Shown here piece by piece: positions 10,880 to 22,547 of a DNA stretch of 64,000 nt (within the stretch, counting starts at the first letter, position 1; each line of letters starts with the position of its first letter). Under the pieces are notes generated by a model. The model saw only the letters and a list, made by a program, of their open reading frames with translations. It had not been told where the DNA came from and did no database searches. This DNA is from Sabellastarte sp. h YS-2021. Lineage: Eukaryota; Annelida; Polychaeta; Sabellida; Sabellidae. The position numbers and the translations under genes were made by a program. The stretch covers positions 28,152,614-28,216,613 of the forward strand of contig OZ024930.1 in NCBI GenBank assembly GCA_964017235.1, read 5' to 3'.

Positions 10880-13330
10880 GATTTTTCCTTGACTAATACA
10901 TATTGTCAAATATATGTTAACATATTTTTTATGAAACAATCTTAGTTTCACAACAAAATTGATGATACAGTTCTTGTAGGAATAAATTAATGTTTAAAAT
11001 GAATCAAATGATTTTTTACAGAAACAAATTACAGTTGGAAACATTTATGGGGCACCTCATGATAAATTTTGATTTTTATTCAATTCAATCACATTTTGTT
11101 AAAAATCTGATACTATTTTTGAACAGTTCTCTAGATTGGTTAGCTCTTTCTTTCCACAATATGGTACCATTTGAATTCAACGAGCTTACGAGTTAACACA
11201 ATAAATGTGATATGACTTAAATATTATTGGATGGATTAATTTAATATATCAAAAGTGTTCTTTAAAAGAAGTAACTGAACTGTCCGACTGAAATTTTTAA
11301 TTAAATTAATTTTTTTAAACTATCAAACCTGGAACAAATCAGCAAATAGATTCCTTAGCCATTAAATATAACATTTTTTTCTCAGAGAAACGCTGCCCTA
11401 CTTTGTTCTAGAAATTCTCTAGTGAGACATTTTTCCACCAAACATTACTGTATAAGTTTAAATTTTAGCAATTTTGGCTTGATCTTTCCACCTTTGTCTT
11501 TGCATCTTGGATTTTCCTGGCTGTAAGATTTACATTAGGTGTATTAATCTACCTGTTCATCTCAGGGTGTCTCTCCTCAAAAATTCCATCATAATATCAA
11601 TTTTCAACAATTATCTGCTCTGATAACATCTTTGCCAGTAAATCATGGTTTACTTTTGTGTGTTGTTACACTCCTCCACCTAGGAGGTTTACCAATCAGC
11701 TTATACAAATCTCAATTCATGGAAGTCAATAATTTTGGTGTCATTTTGGACTTGAACCACCTCAATTTCTGTACCTACGGACTTATTGGGCTTATGCAAT
11801 AAATTGTCAGTTTGACCTTTAACCTTGAAGCAAGGTCATTCAAATTGCTTGACCTCAGCCTCGTCATTCTGACTTCACCCCCTTTTGGTTTGCCTGTGAG
11901 TTGGTTAAACCCCTAAATAAAATAATAATATATGGTCAGTTCACATACATTTATAGACATGTTCATGTAAAATAATAAAATATATGTGCATAAAAAAGAA
12001 ATTTAGAAATAGATAATATTTTAAACCCAGTCTGGTGTTTTATTGTGTTGGGGTGAATGGGGGCTGTAAATTTTAGCAATTTTTGTTTGAACAGTGAAAA
12101 TTATTCCCACTGAAATTTTAAATCTGTACTAATATTTCAACTATAAAAACTAGCCATGCGTAAAAATCTATTGTAGTGAATTTGAACCTGTCTCACAAAC
12201 CATAGTGTTTGCCTCCTGTTTACACCTATACACTCTTCCAATACATACATATTATGTCTCTGGCCAATTGAATATGAATTTCTGCTGTACTATAAGATGC
12301 ACATCAGAATCTGTCTTTAAATTAGAGATTTTGTGCTGTAAAAGGACAATTAAAGTATTAATAAAAGAATTACAATACGTAGGTCCTGGTAATTTTCCCG
12401 AATTCCTAACAGTGAGGTTTTGTTTTCAGTAAAACAAATGTGTGGGAGGTGTGCTTAAATGTTTTGCACAATACACTGAATTTGCACGTGCTTAAATGTT
12501 TTGCACAAAACACTGAATTTGCAAATGTAATTTTTATTTTTAATATTTATTAGCCAAAACATATACTTTTTCTAGACTATAACGTTTTTACAACCTATTG
12601 CTCTGTTGAGGTGGTTTTTATCAGTATGGAACAAGCTTTAACTATTATACAAGGAAGGGGACGGTCTTAGATTTCTTACTATGCATACATGGTAGCTTAG
12701 CTCCTACAAAACGCTGGTGTATTGATATTTCACAAAAATATTTGGATGTAGCCATGGGAAAGTGGCCAGATATTCATGAATTCAATATTCCAGTTGACTT
12801 AAAAAAATTAAGAGTATCCTGTGGACTAGGACCATATGCAAAACTATATATAAGAGAGAGATAAAAAATGTTTTATCAATAATCTGGATCTTGTCAAAAC
12901 TATTAGCAAAGAAATAAAGTGGGAAAAATAAAGAACAATTTGGGGTTATTAATAAGCTGAGAGAATATATATGTATTTCAAACATAAACATTTAAATGAA
13001 ATATTAATTTACTTAATTTATTTAAATAAATTTACTTAAGTAAAGTATTTACAAAATTAATTGAGAGGTTTAATTTGAGATTGGAAATAGACAACAGAAC
13101 TTTTTAGACATGACTGAAAGTGTTTGCCGAATAAAAAAAACATGTTTTTTTTTCTGATCAATAGAATTATGGACTTTGTCAAGTATATACTTATCCTACT
13201 TAAATAGTTAATGATTGAAATTTTAAATTTATTACACAATTTCATAAATAAACGGAGTCCTACATGTATGAATAGAGACACACACATACACTTAAAACAT
13301 TTGATATTATGCATGTTGGCCTGTGTCTGT
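10880..13330. other. No gene seen
   Basis: AT-rich sequence whose open frames are short and unconvincing. A GC-richer part at about 11450-11900 has a CTCCACCTAGGAGG palindrome and a tail CCCCTAAATAAAATAATAATA, which may be an old retroposon end. Two near-copies of GTGCTTAAATGTTTTGCACAA lie at 12450-12510. Confidence 0.4.
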
Positions 13331-13930
13331 TATGTCTTGTAGCAATGGATCAGGCCGAGGGCAATTACAGAGTTGGTTAGGATGCAAAATATAAAACAAG
13401 ATATTTCACTGACCCTCCACAACTCTCGATCCTGCTCATGGCTCTGCACAGCTGGAAACTGTCCTTTTGTGTCTCTCTACTTGTCCTAGACACTTCCCCT
13501 CTTGTCCTATACTGTTACTGGTTCTCTGGAAGCACTTACCAGTAAGTCGTGTTTCAGTTCCCAGACACCACTTTGTGACAGGCTGTAGACACAAACTGAC
13601 CCTACTTGAAAGGAAATGGCCTGTCATAAACATCCCCAAGCTGACTTGGTCACTTTCCATCAACACAGGAAGTATCCAAGTGTTTGGTCACAGAGTCAGT
13701 AACATCTCAAGCAGGACAAGCCAGGAACACACCAGGACAAGCTGTAAAGGGAAACTGACAAGGCAGTTACAGCAACAGACAAGCCTGTAATTGACTAGGA
13801 CGGACTGGCTTCATTTTACCAACCCACAGCTTGTCAGTTATGGAATTTCTGTTTATAAAAGCCAAGTTGGCAAGAACTGAGAGGGGCGAAAGTGAAATGT
13901 ACACAGGGGGCACATCTCAATCACAATCCA

Positions 13931-14640
13931 GCGGTAAGAAAAGACATTTATTTAACAGACTCAGATGAGGTGGCTATTGTGGACTTTGTAGAGGATCATG
14001 ATGAGCTTTACGAAAAAACGAACAAACTCATTTGAAGGGCAAGGGCAGGAATGATTGCCCGTGGAAGAGGTTTGCAAGCAGCCACAAGCTGTCAGTGAAG
14101 GGATTCACAGGGAAAACTCACCCAGTCCAAGTCTGGTCAGGCTCCCAAGAAAATGTCAGAGAGGCAAAACTTGATTCAGGACAAATTTAACTTCATGCAG
14201 ACCAACAGAAGGAAGGGACTCAACAAATTTTCAGATTTCAAGTCCCCACAGAGCCCAAGACATTTCACAGGGATTCATAGACACCAACAGTCTGGAGACC
14301 AGCATCTGCTTTGACACAACACACAAGCCACCAATCTGCAACACTGCCAGTACCAGTATAGCGTCCCAGCCTTCATCAGTCGACCAGCAGCTCATGGACC
14401 AAGTTGAACATTTAGAAAAAAAACTTTCAAACTTTCAGAAACAATACTGTAAAACCTTAGCAGCAGCCGCAGCCATCAGCAGCCAGTGCCAGGGAATACA
14501 TACATCTTGACTATTCAAGAACACAGATACCAGCAAGCCATGTCATCCAACCAGCTCAGCAGAGTCAAGTGGTGTCCAGAGGACAGTAACAGCCCAGAGG
14601 ATCACAGACTTCATAAGTAATTGTTGACAAGCAACAACCC
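13931..14640 (+). pseudogene. MADF/Myb-SANT-like protein relic of a Harbinger-type transposon
   Basis: The plus strand encodes, in changing frames, a decayed protein. An N-terminal stretch (13931-14034) reads DIYLTDSDEVAIVDFVEDHD, the start of a MADF-like DNA-binding domain. The next frame gives CPWKRFASSHKLSVK and then GKLTQSKSGQAP and QDKFNFMQTNRRKG. A final part (about 14280-14510) has a coiled-coil-like LMDQVEHLEKKLSNFQ and an alanine run. Stops and at least two frame changes show it is dead. Proteins of this layout accompany PIF/Harbinger nucleases, and a possible nuclease remnant lies on the opposite strand just downstream. The assignment is by recognition of the motif, not by a search. 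Confidence 0.5.
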
Positions 14641-14664
14641 GCACCTAAATACAGCTACATTTCA

Positions 14665-14965
14665 CCATCCGATTTGAGGGCTTCCTTAAATGTATGACTT
14701 CCTTCTTGATGTGGTGGTGGATGCATTTGTGTTATTGGATGAGGTCACAAAAATTGCAGCGTTCATTTTGACAAAATTCCAGTGACGTGGGATATCAGTA
14801 TGTATTAAGTTGGCCAGAAGGTTCCATAGCATCCTTTTTTCTTGTCTTTGAGGGATCCATGGCATGGCCAAGGAGTTTGGTGGCTTTCATCTTTTCCCGG
14901 GTGGTGGTGGATGCTAGCTGTATGGCATGTGTTGGTCCTGGGTTCAGATGAGTTCTTTTGTGTCT
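14665..14965 (-). pseudogene. Possible Harbinger nuclease N-terminal fragment
   Basis: On the minus strand the frames give MLWNLLANLIHTDIPRHWNF followed by a VKMNAAIF stretch. This resembles the N-terminal region of HARBI1-like (DDE_Tnp_4) nucleases, where a W/Y-x-NLL helix is followed by a FxRM-type motif. No catalytic acidic triad is present, so at most a 5' piece survives. Its arrangement, convergent with the MADF-like relic at 13931-14640, fits a two-gene Harbinger transposon. An unrelated chance frame is possible. Confidence 0.3.
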
Positions 14966-15014
14966 GCAAATCATAGTAAGTATCAAAATATTTAATTCAA
15001 CTAAAATCAAAAGG

Positions 15015-16100
15015 CCTCTAAGCTTCTTTTAAACTTGCACTACTGACTCGAGAAATTTATCAGTCCAGACGGGGTGGATTGAGATATCGCTCAAGTCTTG
15101 TCAATGTGTCACTATGGCTTGTCATGATCTGATACAGCTTGTCAATTAGGGTTTACAGTTTATCCTGGAAGTTTCCCATCTAATCAGGGAGAAATACTCC
15201 CTGACTCCAAGGCAGGTTGGGATCTTGCTCAAGACAAGCTGGCATGCGCTATGTTCTGTCAGGTGGTGTGAATGACGCAAATTTCTCGCATATTTTTTTC
15301 TGGATTGTGGTCTCTGATCCCCGACTTTTTAAACAGACCCTAGAGTTGTAGAATCGGTTGTATGGTTGGCTCCAGTGGAACACCCCATTAGCAGAAGTAA
15401 GGTTTGGATACAACTTATCATTCTTATACTTGCGGCTGCCCTGTAAGAGGATTGGCGAGACACATTATTTTCACGCCAGGTTTTTGGTTTTTACTAATGT
15501 GTAAGATTGGGAGTTTTTTTCCCTCCCCTCAACTGGATAATTCATTTATGACTAAAAGCTATGACCGGGCTTTCACAAAGGCATTAATTTTCTTTATTTC
15601 TACTTTAAAATGCTTGAATATTTCCTAAGCCTATGCAGCAATTCAAACGTTTACCGTTTATTTTGGTAACTTAGGAACCGTTCGGCAATACCCATTAGCA
15701 TAAATGTATTGAAACTCAAACCCTTAATAGTGCTGACATGTGTACTCCTGCATTGAATGACAGTAATAGCCCATTCCTGGTGTATATGTTATTTCATTTT
15801 ATTTTATCACTATGAAGTTGGACTTTATACAAAATGGAAACAACTCCTCTTGAAATAATATATTCCTGACATTCTTGTCATGACTTAACCAATACACATA
15901 TATAAACATGTTAAAACAAGTGTCACTTTAAACTCCCCATAATCTCACACTCTGTTATATGATATTGTCTGCTATAGGATTTAGCTTTATGTGATAAGAT
16001 TAGAATTTTCTGTTTGTGGCACTAGTTGCCTTCAACAAAACAAGGGTCTGGAATCGCTTACACTGACCTTCACCTAGTTTGGTTGTCCTACAGTTTGCTC
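15015..16100. other. No gene seen
   Basis: The part from 15060 to 15350 is less AT-rich and may belong to the same relic transposon, but I found no matching inverted ends. The remainder is AT-rich with only short frames. Confidence 0.4.
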
Positions 16101-16105
16101 AGGTA

Positions 16106-16255
16106 ACCAGTCTACTACTCCATGAATCGGGAACCTCTATATAATTTTTGAATAATTCAATTAGTTATATCACTTTTGTATGTGTTACCAGTCTACTACT
16201 CCATGAATCGGGAACTGCTCGATAATTTTTGAATAATTAAATTAGTTATATCAAT
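16106..16255 (+). repeat. Two-copy tandem repeat, 81-bp period
   Basis: ACCAGTCTACTACTCCATGA starts at 16106 and again at 16187. The two copies share most of their length, including TAATTTTTGAATAATT and AGTTATATCA. Confidence 0.85.
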
Positions 16256-16259
16256 TTTT

Positions 16260-17160
16260 CTTGGGTCAAATTATTTTTTAGATCTTACAATCGATCACAA
16301 ATGTTCAATTGTGATACATTAGAAACATTACTCAAGCCATTTATAGTTTAATGCATATGACTTTAACATTTTTTTCTTCTACGTAGTTTAATTATTATAT
16401 GAATTGGTGTGATGGTGCTGTTCCACTTTCGCAAAGAATTTAAGGACCTACAAAATTCAGGTTATACATTCCCCATGGGCCCCCCCCCAACAAGACCAAC
16501 TGCCAAAGAAACAAGCAATTGGGAATAAATATATTATTTATTAATCTACTAAAATTAGTATTTTCTGACATGTAACATATATTTTAATCATTCTACAGTT
16601 TAAGTAACATTATTCATGACTAATAATTCTGATTCACTTTACTAGCAATAACAAATTACTACTAGGCAAAGGTTAAGAACTTTAAGAAATTACTGGCATT
16701 GGCAAAACGATAGTTACGAATTACTGAGCCAATTAGTCACATAATTAAGACCTTACTGCATAACTTGCCAAAAGCATTACACATTAACCATGGCAATTCA
16801 ATTAAAAAGTAAGAGGATTCAGGTTATACTATGAAAAATCATGACAAAAATTGTTGAGTTCAATTGAAACACAAGTTGCATCAACACGTAGAAGATAAAT
16901 TGTAAAGATATGCAGACTAGAGTGAGAAGGCAGCACAAATAGTTATATCACCAAAAGAAATCTAAACACAGTTATAACTGTGCAAGAGATCAAATACCAG
17001 TACTAGTGAATTATCAAATGTTTTTAGGCATCTTTAAAATAGGACAGACATCCATGATTTACACAATAATGCTGCTGACCTTGAGGAGTAAAACGATAGG
17101 TCACATGACCAACAGGATTTTTTACTCTTGACTAGCAATCCTTATTGCTTATAGTGTGTA
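16260..17160. other. No gene seen
   Basis: AT-rich, with no coding frame of note and no clear repeat. Confidence 0.5.
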
Positions 17161-17166
17161 TAATTA

Positions 17167-17410
17167 CCTCCGCCAAGGAGGTATTAATTTGATGACCGTT
17201 CATCTGTTTGTATGTTAGCAGGATTACAAAAATAATACTATTTGGATTTTCATGACAAAATGAGAAGACAGGTGTAGTTCAAACTTAGATCCCATTAAAT
17301 TTTGGGAATGATACGGATCACTGCAGGAATAAAAAAAATATCACAGGTCTGGATTTTCCCATTTACTTATTATATCTCTGTTGTTAAAAGATCATACATG
17401 CTCTTGTTAG
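17167..17410 (+). repeat. Interspersed repeat family 'CTCCGCCAAGG', copy 3
   Basis: Starts with TTACCTCCGCCAAGGAGGT, a small palindrome, and carries the family landmarks GTTAGCAGGATTACA, TTTCATGACAAAATGAGA and GATCCCATTAAATTTTGG. This is the best-preserved left end of the family in the window. Confidence 0.55.
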
Positions 17411-18082
17411 GTATGTCATATTTCTGACAAATAAAGTCTCTCTTATATCCCATCGTATGTGTAAGTACATCCTGGTTACAGAGAAAAAATCAGCTGATTA
17501 GCAAAGGACACAAAAGCTACAAGTACGATTTTATAACAGAATATCAAGGTCGCAGAGACCCCGCAATGAAAATTGGCATGCACATTATTCTCTATGTGCA
17601 CGCAGTATGGCTACAAACGCGTCCATGTCAAAGGTAATGTACAAAAGGCTTGGGCACGTGCATTCTCCTTGCTAATGTTGTAGGTTTTCCCCATTTACTT
17701 ACATTGTTTGTATGTGCCATATAGTACACGGACGTGTACCTTGCATGTATATTAACCTACTGTTGGGCCCTGTAGCTATTCACAGACTATTCTTTGATAT
17801 TCAAGTAGTGACACTTTAGTTGGGAGAATACACCATGTTTGCACACGCAATCTCTACTACCCCACTTCCAGGCTACACTCATATATTTCAACAACATTTG
17901 TAGCACACTTACATGTGTATGCACGTATGATGAGATGTAAGAGGAGCTTAAGGCAAGTGTCCAAGAGGTACAGCATAATTAGGAGAAATTACATTCCATA
18001 ATTACCTTATCAGGGGAATGTTTCAGATTCTCTTCTTTTTGTTTGGTACTCAAAAGGGTCAAACCGTTGTAACAGACTAATG

Positions 18083-18665
18083 CTGGGCTGGTATTCACGA
18101 AGGATCTTAGACTTAGCCAGGCCTTAGGCTTAAATCCAGTCTTAAAGTTAAGACTTTTGTCTCAGCTAAGTTTTGTCTTAAAACTGTATTCACAAAGGGT
18201 GACTTAGCTAAGTCCAAGATTATCAAATAACCACAGTGTTTTTCTGTGTCATGTGACCTTTCTTTTCTATTCAAACTATACTATTGGTGTCATATATCCT
18301 TCATTTAATGCATTTTATCTAAGGAAAAGTGCTGTTTTGAAATGGAAAACCTTGTTATAAACTTCCAAAGACTGCTTTAGTGAGGTGTTTTGTATAATTA
18401 TACTGTATTTACAGCCCTTTCAAATTTTGAAGTGGAGAAAAGTTTATGGCGGCCATATTTAAGTCCTCTTTACAAAATTTAAGCCCACTACCAACCAGTC
18501 TTAAAGTTGAGCCCTTGGCTAAGCCTAAGACCAGTCTTAAATTCTTTGAGAATACCACTAAGCCTAAGACAAAAGACATGGCAGAGTTTTTGGCAGAAAC
18601 TTGAGACAAAAGTCTCAACTTTAAGCCTAAGCCCTGGCTAAGACCTTTCGTGAATACCGGCCCAG
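18083..18665 (+). mobile_element. 583-bp inverted-repeat element (MITE), copy 1
   Basis: The left end CTGGGCTGGTATTCACGAA is repeated inverted at the right end as CTGGGCCGGTATTCACGAA, and similarity continues into a TCTTAGCCAGG region. Flanking bases are ATG on both sides (18080-18082 and 18666-18668), a possible 3-bp duplication. Internally a second ATTCACAAAGG lies near each end, so the ends are themselves repetitive. A copy in the opposite orientation is at 37361-37921. The open frame across it has no known domain and is shared with that copy only because the element is shared. Confidence 0.7.
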
Positions 18666-18669
18666 ATGT

Positions 18670-19740
18670 ACACAGGGCATAGAGCCTCGTTTGACAATTC
18701 AGCTCTTTTGATGTTAGATTACATATTACTTAAATAATACAAAAAAAACACTGAGATTTTCTGAAACGATTTATACTTTGCTAAAACTATAATCAACCAA
18801 CAAATGTACTAGATTGAAGAATAAGTAAATGAAAATATGTAAAAAATCAAAGCATTTCAACTCTTAACTATTTATTTGACAAAAAAGAAAATAGTTCATA
18901 CACGTGTCCTGTGGAATATTGTGTCACTGTTATTTGATGAAATGAACAAAAAGACTGAGAAGCCATTAGTCATACCTATATTTAAAACTATTTATCGATA
19001 CAATCTTTATTATAAGGAAGTAGGGCAGTTTAACTGAATTGTGGCAACACTATTTATTTTGTGCATTAAACAGGTCATTATCCCTTTGAATAACTTTGTT
19101 CACCTTAGCAAGCAATATTCTTTAGGAGTGCATCTATAATTTTAATATTAATATATTGTTCAGTGTACTAAAATTCGTTTTACAGAGATGCATGGAACTA
19201 AAAATAAATTTTATAGTACATAAGCCATATTTGAATTTTATTGTGGCATTTTAAAATGTTTAAATTGTGGTGTTAACTATTTTATATAAGTAAGTAAGTA
19301 ACACTTATAAAGCGTCGAAACTGATGTAAACATCCTCCAAGGCGCTGATGTCCAAAAAGGGATAGTCCAGTTCTAAAAAGAGGTCAGTATCCATATTATT
19401 CCCTATACCAGAAATACTTAAAATTTCACATGGACGTTTGTACAAAGGTGTTATGCATGGTGGCTTTTATAAAAAGTGGAACACAGGAAGTAGTCATTGT
19501 TCATAGTTACACTTGGAACTATTTGTGTTAGTCATAGCTATATTTAGAACAATATGAGTCACCGTTATGTTTGGAACAATTTATTGATATAAATATCCTC
19601 CAAGAAAAATAAGGAAGGGCAATTGATGTGGGGCAAATTTTTTCCCTGAATACACCTTTGTGGACAACACCTGCGAGAGTATTACTTCATAGACATTTAT
19701 TTTTATATATGGTGGACTATATTACAACAAGAACACTCAG
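18670..19740. other. Noncoding; minor repeats only
   Basis: No gene. Related short blocks occur at about 18950-19090 and 19495-19600 (GTCATAGCTATATTTAGAAC type), with a further relative near 28665. A TAAG tetranucleotide run followed by AACACTTATAAAGCG at about 19285-19320 looks like the end of an old interspersed repeat. Confidence 0.4.
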
Positions 19741-19744
19741 AGAG

Positions 19745-19985
19745 CGCGAACCTCCGCCAAATCATGTATGATTTTTAAAAAGCCCAGCTGAATAATTACT
19801 AAATGTGAAAATCCAAATCTCTGATTTTTTTCTGTCCAGGTAGTGATCTAAGTTGAACTAAGACATATCTTTTCATTTTTGTTTCATTAAGATACAGTCA
19901 GTAGTATTTGTGTATTCCTGCCGACAAACAAAAGACTAATAGATGGTCATGAATTTAATAACTCCTAAAAAAAATTAAACAAAAT
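19745..19985 (-). repeat. Interspersed repeat family 'CTCCGCCAAGG', copy 4
   Basis: Reverse-orientation relative: AACCTCCGCCAAATC near the left end, TCTGTCCAGGTAGTGATC and the CCGACAAACAAAAGACTAAT landmark (complement of the GTTTGT region) further on, and a degraded right end. Confidence 0.4.
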
Positions 19986-20262
19986 ATATCAGCTTAATGT
20001 GACTACAGTGAAATAAGTTTAAATTTCTTGAACACGGAAGCTAGAGTAGAACTGAGTATTGGTATAAAATTTAATTTAATTGTCAGGCCAAATATTAGGA
20101 GCAAACCCTTCATGGATTTTGATTTGAAGGATTTAAGTCCCTTCCTTAAAGGATTGAAAAAATTCAATTCCTTTGTGTAAAAGGATTTAATTTTAAATCA
20201 TTTTCCTTCAATGCTTGTAGTACCTTGGTAATATGTGTCAATATATGTAATACATGTGTTGA

Positions 20263-21387
20263 TGTTGAGCGCCAACTCGCGGCAGGCAACAACTTGAGTT
20301 GTTCCTTGCGCCAACTCGCGGGGGTGAGTTGTGGCAAACATCTCGAGATGTGCACGCCATCTGGAATTGTGGCTGCATCAACTTAATCCTCTAATATCCA
20401 CTACTGGTCAGTGACCACATGGCTTGTGATTGACCAATTATTGAGCCCAAATATGGCTTCTTTCTTAAGATGATGGCTGGACCAACTTAATCCTCTATTA
20501 TAATAAGTAGTCAAGTATACAAGGCAGACTTTTAATTGTAATTAAGGTACTAGACACATGTCCTTACTTTATTTGCTAACTAACTATATTTCAGAAACTG
20601 CAACTTGTAAACATGATTTTTGGTATCTTTCTAAACAAGACAAGTTTATATATTACAAATATATGATTAAACTTTATCCATTTATATAGAAAATCTGTAA
20701 CAAAAGGAAAAATGATGTCATTTTAACCAGTCAGTCCTGTAAACTAATGTTAGCTTTCAGTGTGGTGTTTATTGTTAATCTGTAGCATTTCTGTACTTAT
20801 TCAATAATAAATAAGGTTATTTTGTAAGTTTTACTTTATGTAAATTATAATACAGTCACTTCAATAATAAATAAACTTATTTTAAATATCTAAAATCGTT
20901 ATTACCATAGTTTATAGGAGTTACGTAAATATAAAACAACATCAGAACACATTATATTTCATATATTTGTGCATTAATTCACAAATGTATTAATAAATGT
21001 TTCACAAGCTTATATCCAAAGGGATAATCATTTGATAAAAACAATCTTAGACCTAATGGCAATCAAGAGACAAGCCAATCATGGTAGTGGTCCCTTAGGC
21101 TTCCTATTTAAGTAAAAAGTCAAAATCAAATAAGCTTGAGAAAGCCTTAAATGCAATTAAGACACATCAGTCAGAATAACATAATAAAATAGTCACTGCA
21201 CTCCACTACCTTTGATTGTCTACATAACATTCCCTTCCACAGAGATTAAGCTCTATGAAAGTATGATTAGGTTGACTTATTGGATAAAGTTGGGGCACCG
21301 CCCACTCAAGATGTGGCAGTACATCTCGAGATGTTTGCCACAACTCATCCCCGCGAGTTGTTCCCTGCCGCTAGTTGGCGCCTAACA
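20263..21387 (-). mobile_element. TGTTR-ended element with palindromic terminal repeats, copy 1
   Basis: A 1125-bp element flanked by the 4-bp duplication TTGA (20259-20262 and 21388-21391). Ends read TGTTGAGCGCCAACTCGCGG at the left and the complement of TGTTAGGCGCCAACTAGCGG at the right. Each end normally holds two copies of GCGCCAACTCGCGG around an AACAACTCGAGTTGTT-type palindrome, followed by ACATCTCGAGATGT; the right end here has lost one copy. No protein is encoded. Internal sequence matches the element at 31996-33231 in opposite orientation. Ends of form TGTNR with 4-bp duplications are known for Ginger-type transposons, so a nonautonomous Ginger relative is possible. Confidence 0.75.
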
Positions 21388-21799
21388 TTGACATTGAGTG
21401 TTTTTTTCGTTTATATTATTAAATTTATAAATAAACCTAAAAGAAAGTTAAGTCTTTTCTCCCAAAGCATTTGGATTTAATCTGAATTTGAAAAAAAAAT
21501 GAAAGAATTTTGATTTAAATCTTTTGAAAAGGATTTGACTTAAGACTGTCTAAGGCAGTAGCAAATTAGAGCCTCACTCCAGCTGGAGTCATTACCCTGC
21601 TTATTTCTCTATTACCCCTGCAGTATAACCCTTTTGTGATGTCAGTTTCCGGGAATAAAAGCCAAAGTAACATATAAAATGGGACAATTTTTGACAAGTT
21701 TGGGGTTTTGTCAAAACTTTCTTAAAATGATGTAAAAATAATATTCACATGTTAACCTTATTATCTTTGTACTGCTATATTAACCAAGAAACATACCAT

Positions 21800-22013
21800 G
21801 TCGTCTGCCCCCATTGCCAAAAATTTCAAGGATGACCATTTATCAACGTCCTTGAGGTTCTTTAGCCTGCCACTGGGGATAGGACCCAATGACAGAGGAC
21901 CACCATTTTAAGTGGTCATCCGAGACACTATATATCTGCTTGTATCTGGGTTTGAACCCACGTCCTCTGAGTTCCTAGACAAGTGTGTTACTCGCTAGGC
22001 CACAGTGGCAAAT
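21800..22013 (-). mobile_element. tRNA-derived SINE
   Basis: The minus strand shows a tRNA-like head: box A-like TGGCCTAGCGAGTAAC and box B-like GGGTTCAAACCC at normal spacing, followed by an unrelated body (GGATGACCACTTAAAATGG, then its imperfect complement). The spacing and the appended body indicate a SINE, not a functional tRNA gene. No clear target duplication was found. Confidence 0.55.
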
Positions 22014-22115
22014 AGTACAGTGAGATATCTTGCTGGACACACTTATTAATCTGGTAACTTTGATTGTCTTTTGTACATCAAAGCTGATAAGGAAGTGTAT
22101 GGCTGGTGTATGTTT

Positions 22116-22263
22116 CAGTCATGCCAAGTTTAGGTAAGTGTTACAGAAGATTAAGCTGCGTTCTCTGTGACGCGGTGGGTGATGTTTACAATTGGTGAAT
22201 ATAACAAAGGAATGGGGAAAAGAGCCTTTATTCTTTACAAACATAAGACATACACTACATATA
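22116..22263 (-). repeat. Ngaro copy 1 terminal repeat B2
   Basis: A 148-bp direct repeat of B1 (22336-22483), beginning CAGTCATGCCAAGTTTAGG on the plus strand. It carries AATAAA on the minus strand (22227-22232) and forms the 3' end of the element. Confidence 0.9.
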
Positions 22264-22264
22264 T

Positions 22265-22335
22265 AGCATACTGACACTTGCATTGAACCTAACCCAGGCC
22301 TCGACTGAGAAGTTGTGTCCAGGCATCAACACCCA
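22265..22335 (-). repeat. Ngaro copy 1 internal repeat A2
   Basis: A 71-bp exact copy of the 5' terminal repeat A1 (27237-27307), lying between B1 and B2. The junction with B1 (plus strand ACACCCA then CAGTC) would be the joint of the circular intermediate. Confidence 0.9.
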
Positions 22336-22483
22336 CAGTCATGCCAAGTTTAGGTAAGTGTTACAGAAGATTAAGCTGCGTTCTCTGTGACGCGGTGGGT
22401 GATGTTTACAATTGGTGAATATAACAAAGGAATGGGGAAAAGAGCCTTTATTCTTTACAAACATAAGACATACACTACATATA
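22336..22483 (-). repeat. Ngaro copy 1 repeat B1 with polyadenylation signal
   Basis: Lies 64 bases after the recombinase stop codon. It matches B2. AATAAA on the minus strand at 22447-22452 could serve the element transcript, with the end falling in or after A2 as needed for template switching. Confidence 0.88.
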
Positions 22484-22547
22484 CATAAATTAGTAAAATT
22501 AGACTATCAGATTAAAATTACACAAGACAAAAAAGGCCCCAAACCCA

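Noticed and set aside
13436-13790. Opposing frames of 76 and 107 codons in a GC-richer patch
   Set aside because: No motif recognised; probably flanking sequence of the Harbinger-like relic.
18409-18618. Open frame on the minus strand inside the 583-bp inverted-repeat element
   Set aside because: It is part of a MITE present again at 37361-37921; no known domain and no independent support for translation.
20263-21387. CRISPR-like array or bacterial structure from the repeated palindromic units
   Set aside because: The units occur only as terminal inverted repeats of an element with a target duplication; there are no regularly spaced repeats with spacers.
21900-22013. Functional tRNA gene on the minus strand
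   Set aside because: Promoter boxes are present but an unrelated SINE body follows and a proper cloverleaf is not evident.
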